Part shown: positions 28,052 to 37,665 of the stretch, piece after piece
Layout of the letters: each line of letters starts with the position of its first letter
How positions within the stretch are numbered: the stretch's first letter is position 1
NCBI RefSeq assembly: GCF_021272385.1
Contig: NZ_JAJSDZ010000010.1
Coordinates: forward strand, 930,001 to 994,000
Reading direction: 5' to 3'
DNA length: 64,000 nucleotides
From: Vibrio salinus
GTDB taxonomy: Bacteria > Pseudomonadota > Gammaproteobacteria > Enterobacterales > Vibrionaceae
The notes under the pieces: model-generated
Databases searched by the model: none
What the model was told of the DNA's origin: nothing
The model's input: only the letters and a program-made list of their open reading frames with translations
Translations under genes and position numbers: made by a program

Positions 28052-28903
28052 ATGATACATTCAGACAACTTTAATTATGCACCAAATACAAAAGAGAAAT
28101 CGTTGTTACGAAAAATCACAGTGCCGCTGAACCGAATCAATGTTCCATCCTGGTTGTTTGGGTCAATAGAATATCAACACCATCCTATTCCTGTCAGTCT
28201 CGATGGTATTCCGCTCTGGTACAGTAAATTTTTTGATGATTTGAGTAAAATAACATCAACAAATCAGCGTTTTGATATGTTTACTGAGTTTATGGACAAC
28301 CGATTTTGCTTATCGGACGAAACCCGAATTCGGATGCGTATTGAGTCTGATGGACTCAAAAATCTCCGGCCTAAAGTTCATTACCGGCGTTTGATTCTGG
28401 GGTGGCTATTTGATTCAGATAATCAACAAGGAGCTGCATGGCGGGGGTGGGTTGAATCCCGTTTCGGATTGCTCACAAATTTTTACAACGGTTCGTCAGT
28501 TGATTGTGGCAATGAAGCCTATTGGGAGTTCCGTCAACGCTGTCAGCAGGCCACGCATAATACTAATGAGCTTTATGAGCAGCTTGATTTACTGTATTAC
28601 TTTTGTCAACAAGAACTAAAATTCACTTTTCCATCTGAGCAACATATTACCTTATATCGTGGATGCACTGATGACTCAGAGAATTTTGGAATAGACGATA
28701 AGCAAGTAACACTATTTAATAACCTGTCCTCCTTTACGTCAAACCCTGAATCTGCGCTTTTATTTGGTTCAAGCGTGTATGAAGTCAATGTTCCGCTTAC
28801 AAAAATTGCCTGTTATCAATCTCTTTTACCCGATGCACTGAGCGGAGAAAATGAATATGTCGTAATAGGGGGGCTTTATACTGTGAATAAAATGAAGTAC
28901 TAA
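28052..28903 (+). CDS. draT: NAD+--dinitrogen-reductase ADP-D-ribosyltransferase (DraT family)
   Basis: This 283-residue protein has the DraT layout: an N-terminal block PLNRINVPSWLFGSIEYQHHP, then LDGIPLWYSKFFDDL, the YRRLILGWLFDSDNQQGAAWRGWVESRFGL core, and a late HITLYRGC plus FTSNPESALLFGSSVYEV segment carrying the R-S-E-like ADP-ribosyltransferase features. DraT switches off dinitrogenase reductase by ADP-ribosylating an Arg in response to ammonium or darkness/energy. GGAG precedes the ATG. It is 18 bp after draG, so they form one operon. Confidence 0.88.
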   Translation: MIHSDNFNYAPNTKEKSLLRKITVPLNRINVPSWLFGSIEYQHHPIPVSLDGIPLWYSKFFDDLSKITSTNQRFDMFTEFMDNRFCLSDETRIRMRIESDGLKNLRPKVHYRRLILGWLFDSDNQQGAAWRGWVESRFGLLTNFYNGSSVDCGNEAYWEFRQRCQQATHNTNELYEQLDLLYYFCQQELKFTFPSEQHITLYRGCTDDSENFGIDDKQVTLFNNLSSFTSNPESALLFGSSVYEVNVPLTKIACYQSLLPDALSGENEYVVIGGLYTVNKMKY

Positions 28904-28924
28904 AAGCCCTTCGGTAACTCTGAT

Positions 28925-29881
28925 TTATTCTGGTTGGCAAATCAAACCGCGTATTATTGCTTTTATAGTTTTCATTATTAACCAGATAAATAACAAAGAA
29001 ATAAGTAATAACAGAATATTACCAAATGTAGCCATTCCACCTGAATGAGTAAGGTGACTGAATTTAAATGTAGCAATCGTCAGAGCTGCACATGGGAAAG
29101 AATAAGCCCATGAAGAAATAAAAAAAGGTATACGGGTAAAACGGATTAAATTACTCATTAAAAGAATGGCCAGAAATAATCCTACATAATAGATAATCCG
29201 GCTAAAAGTATCTATTCCTCCAGTCAGAATCGTATACGAAACAAAACCAACAGATGGTGGTGCCAATAAAATAAACAACATCGGTGTTAAACGGGCCGGA
29301 AGGGATTCATGAAAGAATAAACGGTACAGAATGATAGTAAGTAGAATCAGCCAGAATACAATTCCGATGCTAAAGAAAAACCAACTTATTTCAATATACC
29401 CTAAACTCACCCCATTTATTGGAACGATAATGTTACCTACGACGGGGATAAACCAGCTTGGGTTCGCATGTTCAAGACGGTAGTGCGTATGATGAATCCA
29501 ACTGCTCATAACAAAAAGAGTCAGACTAATATGAACAATGGCACCAACATGCCATAAGATTCCGCTGATAAGAGGAATATGTTGCCATGCTATTGATAAT
29601 AGGAGCAGGCTTATTGAAAATGCTGGAAAAAAATTGATTCTTACCGGATGCTTAATTTCTTCAAGTACTTTAGCCCGGTAAAGCAAAACTTTAGTAGCAT
29701 AAAAGCCGGTAACAAGCAGAAATATGAAAGAACTAAGCATGGTTATTATCCGGCTTATTTCATTGAAATCTGCCGCCCGGTAACTGATTGCCAGGCCTGT
29801 CAATCCCATGACAATGGCATAGAACGATATCGGAAAATTTGACAACCTTGAGTTTTGTGTCAATAAAGTGGTGTCATTCAT
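28925..29881 (-). CDS. TDT family (TehA/SLAC1-type) membrane transporter
   Basis: This 318-residue protein has about ten hydrophobic helices and the opening SNFPISFYAIVMGLTGLAISYR typical of tellurite-resistance/dicarboxylate transporter (TDT) proteins. SLAC1/TehA relatives are anion channels; bacterial members are tied to tellurite, sulfite or dicarboxylates, so the substrate is open. I use the ATG at 29881 (GGAG six bases ahead) rather than the TTG four codons upstream. It is convergent with draT and 21 bp from it. Confidence 0.82.
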   Translation of the reverse strand: MNDTTLLTQNSRLSNFPISFYAIVMGLTGLAISYRAADFNEISRIITMLSSFIFLLVTGFYATKVLLYRAKVLEEIKHPVRINFFPAFSISLLLLSIAWQHIPLISGILWHVGAIVHISLTLFVMSSWIHHTHYRLEHANPSWFIPVVGNIIVPINGVSLGYIEISWFFFSIGIVFWLILLTIILYRLFFHESLPARLTPMLFILLAPPSVGFVSYTILTGGIDTFSRIIYYVGLFLAILLMSNLIRFTRIPFFISSWAYSFPCAALTIATFKFSHLTHSGGMATFGNILLLLISLLFIWLIMKTIKAIIRGLICQPE

Positions 29882-30121
29882 TCTGTACTCCAAAATTCAT
29901 ATATTAGCAAATTCTTATATATTATATTTGTTGGTAGCATATGACAACTAGATAGACAATAATCCAACATAAAGATAGTTTGAATTTATATCTCATCAAT
30001 TTTGGCAAACGAAAAATGTTGGTAATATTCAGTTCTTCTGTGAAGTAAGGGCTTTCTGACACATAAAGAGACTATGAGCCATTACTCATATTCTCTTCTG
30101 TTTTGGGGTAGGGAGGACAAT

Positions 30122-30922
30122 TTAATCTAAAACTTTTTCAATAATTGTTGTAATAACCCCTTCATCCTGATTACTGGGGGCCTGAAACCGGGCCAGTTCT
30201 TTAATTTTGTCATGCGCATTTGCCATTGCAAATGAATAATAACTTTCTTCCAGTAATTCAGTATCATTCAGATAATCGCCAAAGCTCATGGTTTGTTCAT
30301 ATGAAAACCCCAACCGATCTTGTAGCTGGCGAACTGCATCACCCTTAGACGCCGAAATATTCATAATATCCAGCCATATCCTTGCACTGACAACAACTTT
30401 ATGGGTTGAGCCGAAATGTTCATTGATCACTGGGTATACATTGTCCTCGGTACCCCCGAAATGGCATATCGCAATTTTAATAAAATCGTCTTTAACTGAC
30501 AGTAAGTCATCGACATACTCACAGCGGTAATAATACTTACCCAATTCTTTCAATGCTTTCGGATGCTGGGTTTCAATATAAGCCGACTTAATTCCGCAAA
30601 GAACAATGTAAGAGTCCGGAATATTTCTGGCTCTGGATATCAAATCCGGAATATCTTCTTCCGGAATAGTACAACTGTATAATTCCATTCCTTTGTGCAT
30701 AACCAGAGTACCGTTTTCAGCAATAAAAACGATATCGTCCTTAACTGGTTCAAAAGTCTCAATCAAACTGTAATATTGCCTCCCAGAGGCTGCAGAAAAT
30801 AAAATATTTTTTTGTTTTAACTGGTTAAAAATTTCAAAGAAACGAGAGGGCAGTTCACCTTGTTCGTTGAGAAGTGTGCCATCCATATCAGTAGCGATAA
30901 ACTTGATGTCTAAATTTGACAT
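30122..30922 (-). CDS. Cof-type HAD-IIB sugar-phosphate phosphatase
   Basis: This 266-residue protein has all HAD motifs: nucleophile ATDMDGTLL, the Ser of ASGRQY (motif II), Lys in SASKGDAV, and SFGDYLNDTELLEES with the motif IV acidic residues. The large IIB cap lies between. Close E. coli types are YbjI and SupH, which hydrolyse flavin or sugar phosphates. AGGA precedes the ATG. It is monocistronic. Confidence 0.9.
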   Translation of the reverse strand: MSNLDIKFIATDMDGTLLNEQGELPSRFFEIFNQLKQKNILFSAASGRQYYSLIETFEPVKDDIVFIAENGTLVMHKGMELYSCTIPEEDIPDLISRARNIPDSYIVLCGIKSAYIETQHPKALKELGKYYYRCEYVDDLLSVKDDFIKIAICHFGGTEDNVYPVINEHFGSTHKVVVSARIWLDIMNISASKGDAVRQLQDRLGFSYEQTMSFGDYLNDTELLEESYYSFAMANAHDKIKELARFQAPSNQDEGVITTIIEKVLD

Positions 30923-31372
30923 AGTAATCCTGTAGAATGAAAAACGAGTACAGTATTCTTTAAAGGCAGTATACGATTCTCATAGATCAGGATGCAACCC
31001 TGTAAATAAGAATGACTGAAAAGGACTAACCAAGTATGAATATTTATCCTGAAATAGAATTATCACAAGATCAACATGTGGAACTGATTAAGTTTTGATT
31101 AGGTGTTTTTTGTTGTGACGTTGTCGCTTTTTTGGACAATACTTTTTACTTAACGTGTTTTCTCTGCCCCATTGTCTATACAGATGGCATCTGAGTTTGC
31201 CACATCTTTTGGTCACCAGATTGTCATTCTTATTCGATTTCTTAGTCACCGATTTGATTTTCTGGTGATTTATTGTTTAAAAGTTAACTAATATATATTG
31301 TAAAAGTTGTTAAAATTTAAACTTAATGAAGTTAAATATTTGTTTGACGAACTTTATAAAATAGGATGGCCT
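30923..31372. other. Intergenic region ahead of the chemoreceptor
   Basis: This 450-bp spacer is mostly non-coding. It contains one tiny ORF, 31036-31098 (20 residues, starting MNIYPEIELSQDQ), with AAGGA ten bases ahead; it may be the truncated start of a lost gene or a leader peptide. The part from about 31260 is AT-rich and probably holds the chemoreceptor promoter. Confidence 0.35.
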
Positions 31373-33025
31373 ATGTTGTTTAACAAACTAACGCTGAAAA
31401 CCCGAATGATAATTGCTGTTCTCTTGCCTACTTTTGCGTTGCTAATTGTAGGGTGGGCAAGTTTTAACAGTATGGCATTTATTAAAGAACAAGGTAAAAA
31501 ACTCTATCAGAGTACTTCTTCGCCAATGCGTTCGATGGCCGAAATAGCATCTCGTATTCCTAGAATGCGTGTCGGTATCGACATGATGCTATTGCAAGAA
31601 ACCTCGTTAAAAGACAAAAAAGGGGTTTTAACAAGAGTCAAAGAAACTCGTGAAGAAGACATCCCTGAAATGCAAAATGCACTGCAACACGCTATCAGTG
31701 CTCAAGTTGATGATGAACGTAGAGCAGAAGTAGAGCTGTTGGCATCAAAATTTGAGGATGTTATTCGAGAAGAGCTCACTCCGATGCTAAAAGCACTTGA
31801 AAATAATCAACTTGATAAGGCAAAGGCAATATATAGAGACAAGTATGCTAAGTCTTATGGAGTTATGCGAAAACAAACCAATCAGATCTTAGATTCACTG
31901 TTAGGACAGGCTGAGCAGCTATACTCCTCAAGTCAGAAAAGCTATAGCTCCGGAGTTCTTCGTATGGGAATGATTATCAGTATTACGATAATCATATCCG
32001 TGATGATTTCTTTTCTTATCATATTAAGTCTCCGTAGAAGAGTGAGTTTATTAAGAGATCCTATAGTCTATGCTGCCAACAACATGGCATTAGATATTAG
32101 AGTGGAATTGGAAGGTGAAGATGAGTTGGCTTCCATTGCCAAAAGCTTTAATACTTTTATAAGCAAGGTTCATGATTCTGTCGAGAAAGTCGCGACCAGC
32201 TCTTCTGTCTTAGCCGATACTGCAAATCAGGTAGCGGAGAGAGCCAGGCAGACTCAAGAAAAGTGTGTTTCTCAGCGAGATAATTCAGTTCAGGTTGCAA
32301 CAGCAATCACAGAGTTAGGTGCAACCGTTGAGGAAATCGCTGGTAATGCCGCTCAAGCTGCTGAAGAAGCTAAAGAGACAACAAGGCAAGTTAAGGAAGG
32401 CAGCCTGGTGATAGGTGAGGCTCGCACTCAGATAGATGTCCTTTCAAGCGAACTTACTCATGCAACAGGAGTTGTCCAGTCATTAGCTACTCAGGTTGAA
32501 AACATCAGTTCTATTCTGGAAACCATACGTAGTATTTCGGAGCAAACAAATTTGCTGGCTCTTAATGCTGCAATTGAAGCAGCTCGTGCTGGAGAACAAG
32601 GTAGAGGTTTTGCTGTCGTTGCAGATGAGGTTCGAAATCTTGCCAGTCGTTCTGCAGAATCAACAGAGGAAATACAAGAAGTTATTAATAAACTCCAGGA
32701 AGAGTCGAATAAAGCTGTCTCCGCGATGTCTCAGGGTAAAGAAAAAAGCGATATGGTAGTGGCTCAAGCTGACAATGCCGACCATTCATTACAACAAATT
32801 GATGTTCATATCGAGTTAATAAATGATCGTAATATCCAAATGGCTACTGCGACCGAAGAGCAGGCTTCAACGGTTACGGAGATTAATCGAAATGTTGAAG
32901 ATATTAATCAATTAACCATAGAGACAGCTGATAATGCAGAAACCATGGCAACAGCCAGCATTCAGTTGCTGCAGCTTTCTGGCCAGTTAGATGACTTGGT
33001 CAGTTCTTTCAAACTTAAAGATTGA
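31373..33025 (+). CDS. Methyl-accepting chemotaxis protein
   Basis: This 550-residue receptor has a first membrane helix (about residues 13-35), a periplasmic four-helix-bundle-type sensor (about 36-205), a second helix (about 208-232), a HAMP segment and a long signalling coiled coil whose tip contains [20 protein letters not shown] and [12 protein letters not shown]. It reports ligand binding to CheA/CheW. No C-terminal CheR-tethering pentapeptide is present. The ATG at 31373 with AGGA upstream is preferred; the frame is open for 22 more codons. The ligand is unknown. Confidence 0.92.
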   Translation: MLFNKLTLKTRMIIAVLLPTFALLIVGWASFNSMAFIKEQGKKLYQSTSSPMRSMAEIASRIPRMRVGIDMMLLQETSLKDKKGVLTRVKETREEDIPEMQNALQHAISAQVDDERRAEVELLASKFEDVIREELTPMLKALENNQLDKAKAIYRDKYAKSYGVMRKQTNQILDSLLGQAEQLYSSSQKSYSSGVLRMGMIISITIIISVMISFLIILSLRRRVSLLRDPIVYAANNMALDIRVELEGEDELASIAKSFNTFISKVHDSVEKVATSSSVLADTANQVAERARQTQEKCVSQRDNSVQVATAITELGATVEEIAGNAAQAAEEAKETTRQVKEGSLVIGEARTQIDVLSSELTHATGVVQSLATQVENISSILETIRSISEQTNLLALNAAIEAARAGEQGRGFAVVADEVRNLASRSAESTEEIQEVINKLQEESNKAVSAMSQGKEKSDMVVAQADNADHSLQQIDVHIELINDRNIQMATATEEQASTVTEINRNVEDINQLTIETADNAETMATASIQLLQLSGQLDDLVSSFKLKD

Positions 33026-33181
33026 TTTAGCTTATTTCTTCTGGTCACCGGGTGTATAAAATCATACATTCGTTCAGCAGTATAAAAGGCCATTTTAATA
33101 TTGTTATAAGATTTTTGGGTGACTAAGAATCGTTAAATACAACTTAAAGTTACAGCGTTACCTTTCTCTCAGCTTTCCAAC

Positions 33182-33208
33182 AAAAAAGGCGCTAAATGTA
33201 GCGCCTTT
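33182..33208 (-). terminator. Terminator of the phnA-family gene
   Basis: The stem AAAGGCGCT/AGCGCCTTT (33185-33193 with 33200-33208) has a 6-base loop. The A-run at 33182-33187 gives a T-run on the minus strand just beyond the gene's stop. Confidence 0.85.
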
Positions 33209-33234
33209 ATCCATGTAAATGACTGTAAAAAATC

Positions 33235-33801
33235 CTATTTCTTACGAGTGTACTCTGCGATGATGTACATTGACTGGCCGTTTGCTTTACCAGAAACAAG
33301 TTTTGGATCGTCTGCGAGGCTTATGCCGCGTACAACGGTACCTTGTTTGATAACCTGAGAAGAACCTTTGATTGGTAGGTCTTTGATGATTGTTACGTCG
33401 TCACCTTTCTTTAGTTCAACACCGTTTACATCACGCGGTTTTTCAGCATCATCATCCATTCCGATGATAGCCCAGTTCATTACGTCTTCTTCAATGTACA
33501 TCATGTCGAGAAGTTCCGTAGCCCATTGTTCTTTCTCTGCAAGCGTTTTAAGCTGACGCCAGGCTAAAACCTGTACCGGAGGCACCTGACTCCACATGCT
33601 GTCGTTTAAGCATCGCCAATGATTTGGGTCTATAGAGTCCGGAGCTTCAATCTGAGATTTGCATGTATCACATAGCATAGCTGAGTGATCGACTGTCATT
33701 TGTGTATGTGGCGCAACCACAAATGGAGATAGAGACGACGTTGCTCCACACAATTCACATTTTGAATCACAACGTTCAAGAAGAGTTGCTTCGGTAGACA
33801 T
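33235..33801 (-). CDS. PhnA domain zinc-ribbon protein
   Basis: This 188-residue protein has an N-terminal zinc ribbon (CDSKCELCG and CDTCKSQ, about residues 11-48) and a C-terminal PhnA beta-barrel (about 118-188, DVNGVELKKGDDVTIIKDLPIKGSS...KQGTVVRGI). Despite the name, PhnA proteins are not established as phosphonate hydrolases and their role is unclear. Length matches the longer gammaproteobacterial version. It is monocistronic with its own terminator. Confidence 0.85.
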   Translation of the reverse strand: MSTEATLLERCDSKCELCGATSSLSPFVVAPHTQMTVDHSAMLCDTCKSQIEAPDSIDPNHWRCLNDSMWSQVPPVQVLAWRQLKTLAEKEQWATELLDMMYIEEDVMNWAIIGMDDDAEKPRDVNGVELKKGDDVTIIKDLPIKGSSQVIKQGTVVRGISLADDPKLVSGKANGQSMYIIAEYTRKK

Positions 33802-33999
33802 AATGTTAGCCTTAAACTTGGAAAAGAGGTCGTATTATGCATATTACGGCCATGAATAAAAGAGGGTAAATTAAAAATTCACAATGAAGGTTTCACCAGT
33901 TTTTATTTAGCAAAGTGATGAATAAGGAAAAGTTGCTGGTAGAATGTCTTTTTTTGCATATGTAACATGACTAACCATAAAAAAGGGCTTAAATAACGG

Positions 34000-34431
34000 A
34001 TGAAAATTTGGAAGAAGGATATTGATTTAGATGTACTAAATAAGACATCCGAAAATACGCTGATTGAACATCTGGGTATCCGCTATAGTGAAGTTACAGA
34101 TTCATTACTAAAGGCGACTATGCCGGTATGCGCAAAAACCCACCAACCATTGGGTATGCTTCATGGTGGTGCGTCAGTCGTCTTGGCGGAAACACTTGGA
34201 TCGGTTGCCGCAAATTTTTGTGTTCATGATGACTCTTTCTGTGTTGGTCTGGATATCAATGCCAACCACATCCGGGCGGTCAGGAATGGAATGGTGACCG
34301 GGACTGCTGAGCCTGTGCATATTGGTTCTAAAACTCAGGTATGGCAAATCAACATACATAACGATAAACATCAACTTGTTTGTACAAGCCGTCTTACTGT
34401 GGCCGTAATGAAAGTTAAAGGAAGTAAGTAA
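34000..34431 (+). CDS. menI: 1,4-dihydroxy-2-naphthoyl-CoA hydrolase (hotdog thioesterase)
   Basis: This 143-residue hotdog-fold thioesterase is strongly similar to E. coli MenI/YdiI: it opens MKIWKKDIDLDVLN, has the catalytic segment QPLGMLHGGASVVLAETLGS, then GLDINANHIRAVRNGMV and GSKTQVWQI. It releases DHNA from its CoA thioester in menaquinone synthesis. Proofreading of enterobactin-type intermediates is the paralogue's (EntH) role and less likely here. A DUF3389 gene follows 11 bp later. Confidence 0.85.
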   Translation: MKIWKKDIDLDVLNKTSENTLIEHLGIRYSEVTDSLLKATMPVCAKTHQPLGMLHGGASVVLAETLGSVAANFCVHDDSFCVGLDINANHIRAVRNGMVTGTAEPVHIGSKTQVWQINIHNDKHQLVCTSRLTVAVMKVKGSK

Positions 34432-34442
34432 GAGAGGAACTG

Positions 34443-34673
34443 GTGGTTATCAATTATTCAGCAGGAAAAATCATTGTCACCCCCATGGAAATCGTTATCA
34501 GAGTTTCCGTGTCAGGGGGAATAACAATGCAAGCATACCGAGATACGATAACACTGTACGGAGATGCTTGTGTTATCGCTGCAAATTCTGGTGATGCAAA
34601 ATGGTCTTTGACATTAGATAATCAAGAGCAACTTTGTTTAATCTCTAAAGAGACTGGCGTTGAAATTTTATAA
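34443..34673 (+). CDS. DUF3389-like small protein
   Basis: This 76-residue protein starts at a GTG with GAGG five bases ahead. The pattern VINYSAGKIIVTPMEIVIRV ... ITLYGDACVIAA ... KWSLTLDNQEQL resembles the DUF3389 family known to me from Vibrionales. Function is unknown. It is co-transcribed with menI (11-bp gap). Confidence 0.65.
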   Translation: MVINYSAGKIIVTPMEIVIRVSVSGGITMQAYRDTITLYGDACVIAANSGDAKWSLTLDNQEQLCLISKETGVEIL

Positions 34674-34754
34674 TTTCTTGATCGATAAACTTGTTTGTCT
34701 GAATTAAAATGGGGAAAATCGTCTTGATTGTTTAAAATAAGGTTTTCCGCTTTT

Positions 34755-36449
34755 ATGAGTAGCCAGCGTCTTCGTTCTCAATTTGAATCATTATTTGAAC
34801 ACTGTCAGGGACATGATACCTCTATTCAGTTAGAGGATATTACCGATTTACTTTTTTGTACCCGACGGAATGCCCGTATTGTTCTGAACAAAATGGAAGA
34901 ACAAGGGTGGATTGAATGGTATCCGGCGGCTGGACGCGGACGTTTATCTAAACTCATTTTTAAGCAAAGCCGGAATGAAATCAGTGAGAACTTAGCAAGA
35001 CGATATTTAGAGGAAGGCAAATTTAGTCAAGCTCTGACGGTTCTGGATAATGATGCCACTAAATTAACTCAGGTAATACAAAACTATCTTGGAGTTCAAC
35101 AGCAGGAAGGGCAACAGGTTGTTCGTCTTCCTTATTATCGGCCACTTTCCCGTTTGTGTCCCAGAATTAACATGCGCCGTTCTGAACAACATATTGTCAG
35201 GCAGGTTTTCAGCGGATTAACAACACTGGATGAACATGATAACGTTGGTCCCGATATTGCTCATTTCTGGCAACAGATTTCACCTGAACACTGGCGTTTT
35301 TATTTAAGACCGGGAGTCCGTTTTCATAATGGCGAACTGTTGACGATCCGACATGTTATAGAAAGTATCACAGCCCTGAAACCATTCCCTCTTTTCTCTC
35401 ACATTGAAAATGTTATTGCCGTTAGTGACTGGATTATTGATATACACCTTAAAAAACCGGATCACTATCTGGATTTATGGTTAACAGAGTCTTGCGCTAA
35501 AATCGTATTAAGTTGTGAGCAACGTTCTGAAGATTACGATCAGTTACCAGTCGGAACCGGTCCGTACAAAGTCATTCATAATGATGAAAAAAGATTGGTA
35601 CTGGATGCGTTTGACGGTTATTTTGGATTCAGGCCATTATTAGATAGGGTTGAAGTCTGTGTGATTGATGAAGCACACTCGACCTTAGTCTTTCCTAGTT
35701 TAACCAAACCTTTAAAAATGGAAAGAGGGTCTGTAGAAGAGGATGTTAGCCTTGATCCCGGCTGTTTACATCTGCTGTTAAACAGGAAAAACGGATTAGC
35801 AAAAGATTTAGCATGGGCCGATTATTTTACAAACCGGCTGAATGCATTGTCTCTTTTCAGAGCATTGCCTGAGCAAGCAATCGTCGAGTTAGGTATTGTG
35901 CCTGCATTGGGACTTAAACCAGGCTGGTACCATACTTCAACGAGCTGCGATGTTATCAGCCCGGTTCCTTATAATGACAGACCGGTAAGGATAGCATATC
36001 ATGCCAAACATCCGATGTTTCCTCAGATTATCAGTTATATTGAATCTATTCTTAAATCCGATGGCCACACTGTTGAACTTATTCGTTACGAACATGAGCT
36101 GGAGGATGTAGATAGCATTGATATCTGGGTAAAAGCCATGGGAATATCAAATTATCGTGATGATGCGATTGCCGGCTGGTTACTAAATTATTCGGATATT
36201 CATTCAATGAGTGTACCGGAGCATTTTGATTTATGGCGTAATATGATTGATGATTGGAGAAGCCAGTTATCCAGACCTTTTCCGGCAATGGATCTCGGGA
36301 AATCGCTTGTTGAGAATAAACAACTGGTACCACTGTTTCATGTCTGGATGGGTGTTAATCACGACCAGTGTGGTTCTCTGCAAAATGCTAAATGCAATGC
36401 ATTAGGATGGTTTGATTTTTGCCATGTTTGGGTTAAACCTGAAATTTAA
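34755..36449 (+). CDS. SgrR-like transcriptional regulator
   Basis: This 564-residue protein has an N-terminal SgrR-type winged helix (SSQRLRSQFESLFEHCQG ... RNARIVLNKMEEQGWIEWYPAAGRGRLS, about residues 1-85) fused to a solute-binding-protein (SBP_bac_5) domain without signal peptide. SgrR in E. coli senses glucose-phosphate stress and activates the sgrS small RNA; no sgrS-like RNA or sugar-efflux gene was seen here, so I leave the symbol empty. The ATG at 34755 is preferred over a TTG nine codons upstream. Confidence 0.8.
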   Translation: MSSQRLRSQFESLFEHCQGHDTSIQLEDITDLLFCTRRNARIVLNKMEEQGWIEWYPAAGRGRLSKLIFKQSRNEISENLARRYLEEGKFSQALTVLDNDATKLTQVIQNYLGVQQQEGQQVVRLPYYRPLSRLCPRINMRRSEQHIVRQVFSGLTTLDEHDNVGPDIAHFWQQISPEHWRFYLRPGVRFHNGELLTIRHVIESITALKPFPLFSHIENVIAVSDWIIDIHLKKPDHYLDLWLTESCAKIVLSCEQRSEDYDQLPVGTGPYKVIHNDEKRLVLDAFDGYFGFRPLLDRVEVCVIDEAHSTLVFPSLTKPLKMERGSVEEDVSLDPGCLHLLLNRKNGLAKDLAWADYFTNRLNALSLFRALPEQAIVELGIVPALGLKPGWYHTSTSCDVISPVPYNDRPVRIAYHAKHPMFPQIISYIESILKSDGHTVELIRYEHELEDVDSIDIWVKAMGISNYRDDAIAGWLLNYSDIHSMSVPEHFDLWRNMIDDWRSQLSRPFPAMDLGKSLVENKQLVPLFHVWMGVNHDQCGSLQNAKCNALGWFDFCHVWVKPEI

Positions 36450-36533
36450 CCTGTTAAATGATACCAATGGTGATCTGCTGTTTTTTACTGATTTGCATTG
36501 TCAGTTTCGTCGCACAACTAAAGGGTAGTAACG

Positions 36534-37421
36534 TTGCATAGTCCAATTACATTAGAAGCATTGCATATACTTGATGCAATTGACCGCAGGGGAAGCTTTG
36601 CGGCAGCGGCAAATGAACTAAACCGGGCCCCCAGCTCATTAAGTTATCAAATTCAGAAACTGGAGCAGGATCTTGATATCATGATATTTGACCGTTCAGG
36701 TCATAAAGCGAATTTTACGGAAGCAGGAAAACTTATTCTGGAAAGTGGACGAGCTATTCTGAATGCAACCGATAAATTAGTGAATGATGCAACGATACTG
36801 GCGAATGGCTGGGAATTGGATATCGCTCTGGCCTACGACGGAATTGTCCCGGTTGAAACATTCTTTCCTCTTGTTGATGCTCTCGGGAATGTCAGTAAAA
36901 CCCGGGTCCGACTTCAGGAAGAAATATTAGCAGGGTGTTGGGAGTCATTGGCAACGGACAGAGCCGACTTATTAGTCTGTCCTAAAACAGACTCACTACC
37001 TCATGACGTAAAATCTGAAACAATAGGTCAGATGTCAATGGTTTGGGTCGCAGCAACCAATCATTATATCCACAAGCGCAAGGGCGTATTTGATGAACAG
37101 GCCCGGCAAAAATTCCGGGTTATTGCTATTGCCGATACTGCTATAGAACAACCGGCAATCAGTGTTAATATCCTGCACAAACAGCCAAGATTAACGGTCA
37201 CGAATTTTGATGCAAAATGCAGGGCATTAATTGATGGCTTAGGTATTGGGACAATACCTAAGCAGGTCGCTGAGAAATACATGAAACAGGAAAGACTTAA
37301 AATTATCGATGGTTCACAAGAGACAACAACCGACATAATTATGGCATGGCGACGTAATAAAATCGGCGAGGCTAAATCATGGTGCATTCAATATTTGAAG
37401 AAACACTGGAAATTAATGTGA
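36534..37421 (+). CDS. LysR family transcriptional regulator
   Basis: This 295-residue protein has a LysR winged helix at residues 1-65 (GSFAAAANELNRAPSSLSYQIQKLEQDL) and a C-terminal effector domain. The start is a TTG with AAGGG eight bases upstream; no ATG lies nearby. There is no divergent neighbour to suggest a target. It is the last chromosomal gene before the prophage, so the integration site lies just beyond it. Confidence 0.82.
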   Translation: MHSPITLEALHILDAIDRRGSFAAAANELNRAPSSLSYQIQKLEQDLDIMIFDRSGHKANFTEAGKLILESGRAILNATDKLVNDATILANGWELDIALAYDGIVPVETFFPLVDALGNVSKTRVRLQEEILAGCWESLATDRADLLVCPKTDSLPHDVKSETIGQMSMVWVAATNHYIHKRKGVFDEQARQKFRVIAIADTAIEQPAISVNILHKQPRLTVTNFDAKCRALIDGLGIGTIPKQVAEKYMKQERLKIIDGSQETTTDIIMAWRRNKIGEAKSWCIQYLKKHWKLM

Positions 37422-37422
37422 T

Positions 37423-37440
37423 TATTCAAATGTTTGAATA
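37423..37440. other. Perfect 8-bp dyad after the LysR gene
   Basis: TATTCAAA-TG-TTTGAATA lies right after the LysR stop. It is a weak terminator or, given its position, a possible part of the phage attachment region. Confidence 0.35.
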
Positions 37441-37566
37441 GTTTGTGCCTTATATCACAGCTTGTTTTAGCTAAATGCTTGTATAAGCTTGATTATATTG
37501 AGCTCTATGTGCATGATTAGCATACTAGGTTTTTGTAACTGGCTGATTTTTATTATTAAAAAATCC

Positions 37567-37600
37567 CCTCCAAAATTCCTCCAAAATTTCCCCTCCAAAA
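37567..37600. repeat. Three CCTCCAAAA direct repeats, probable integrase arm sites near attL
   Basis: CCTCCAAAA occurs at 37567-37575, 37578-37586 and 37592-37600, spaced 11 and 14 bp, in the gap between the LysR gene and the integrase stop. Short direct repeats here are what lambda-type integrases use as arm-type binding sites, so attL is placed at about 37440-37660. The core sequence cannot be identified because attR is outside the window. No tRNA is adjacent. Confidence 0.5.
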
Positions 37601-37665
37601 CTACAGCAGTATTTGGGTGGGGGATTGTATTTGGTGTGGTTTTACCGAAAATGGTTACACCGTCA

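Noticed and set aside
37561..37600. Three CCTCCAAAA repeats as a CRISPR fragment
   Set aside because: The repeats are only 9 bp with 2-5 bp gaps and no spacers or cas genes; integrase arm sites explain them better.
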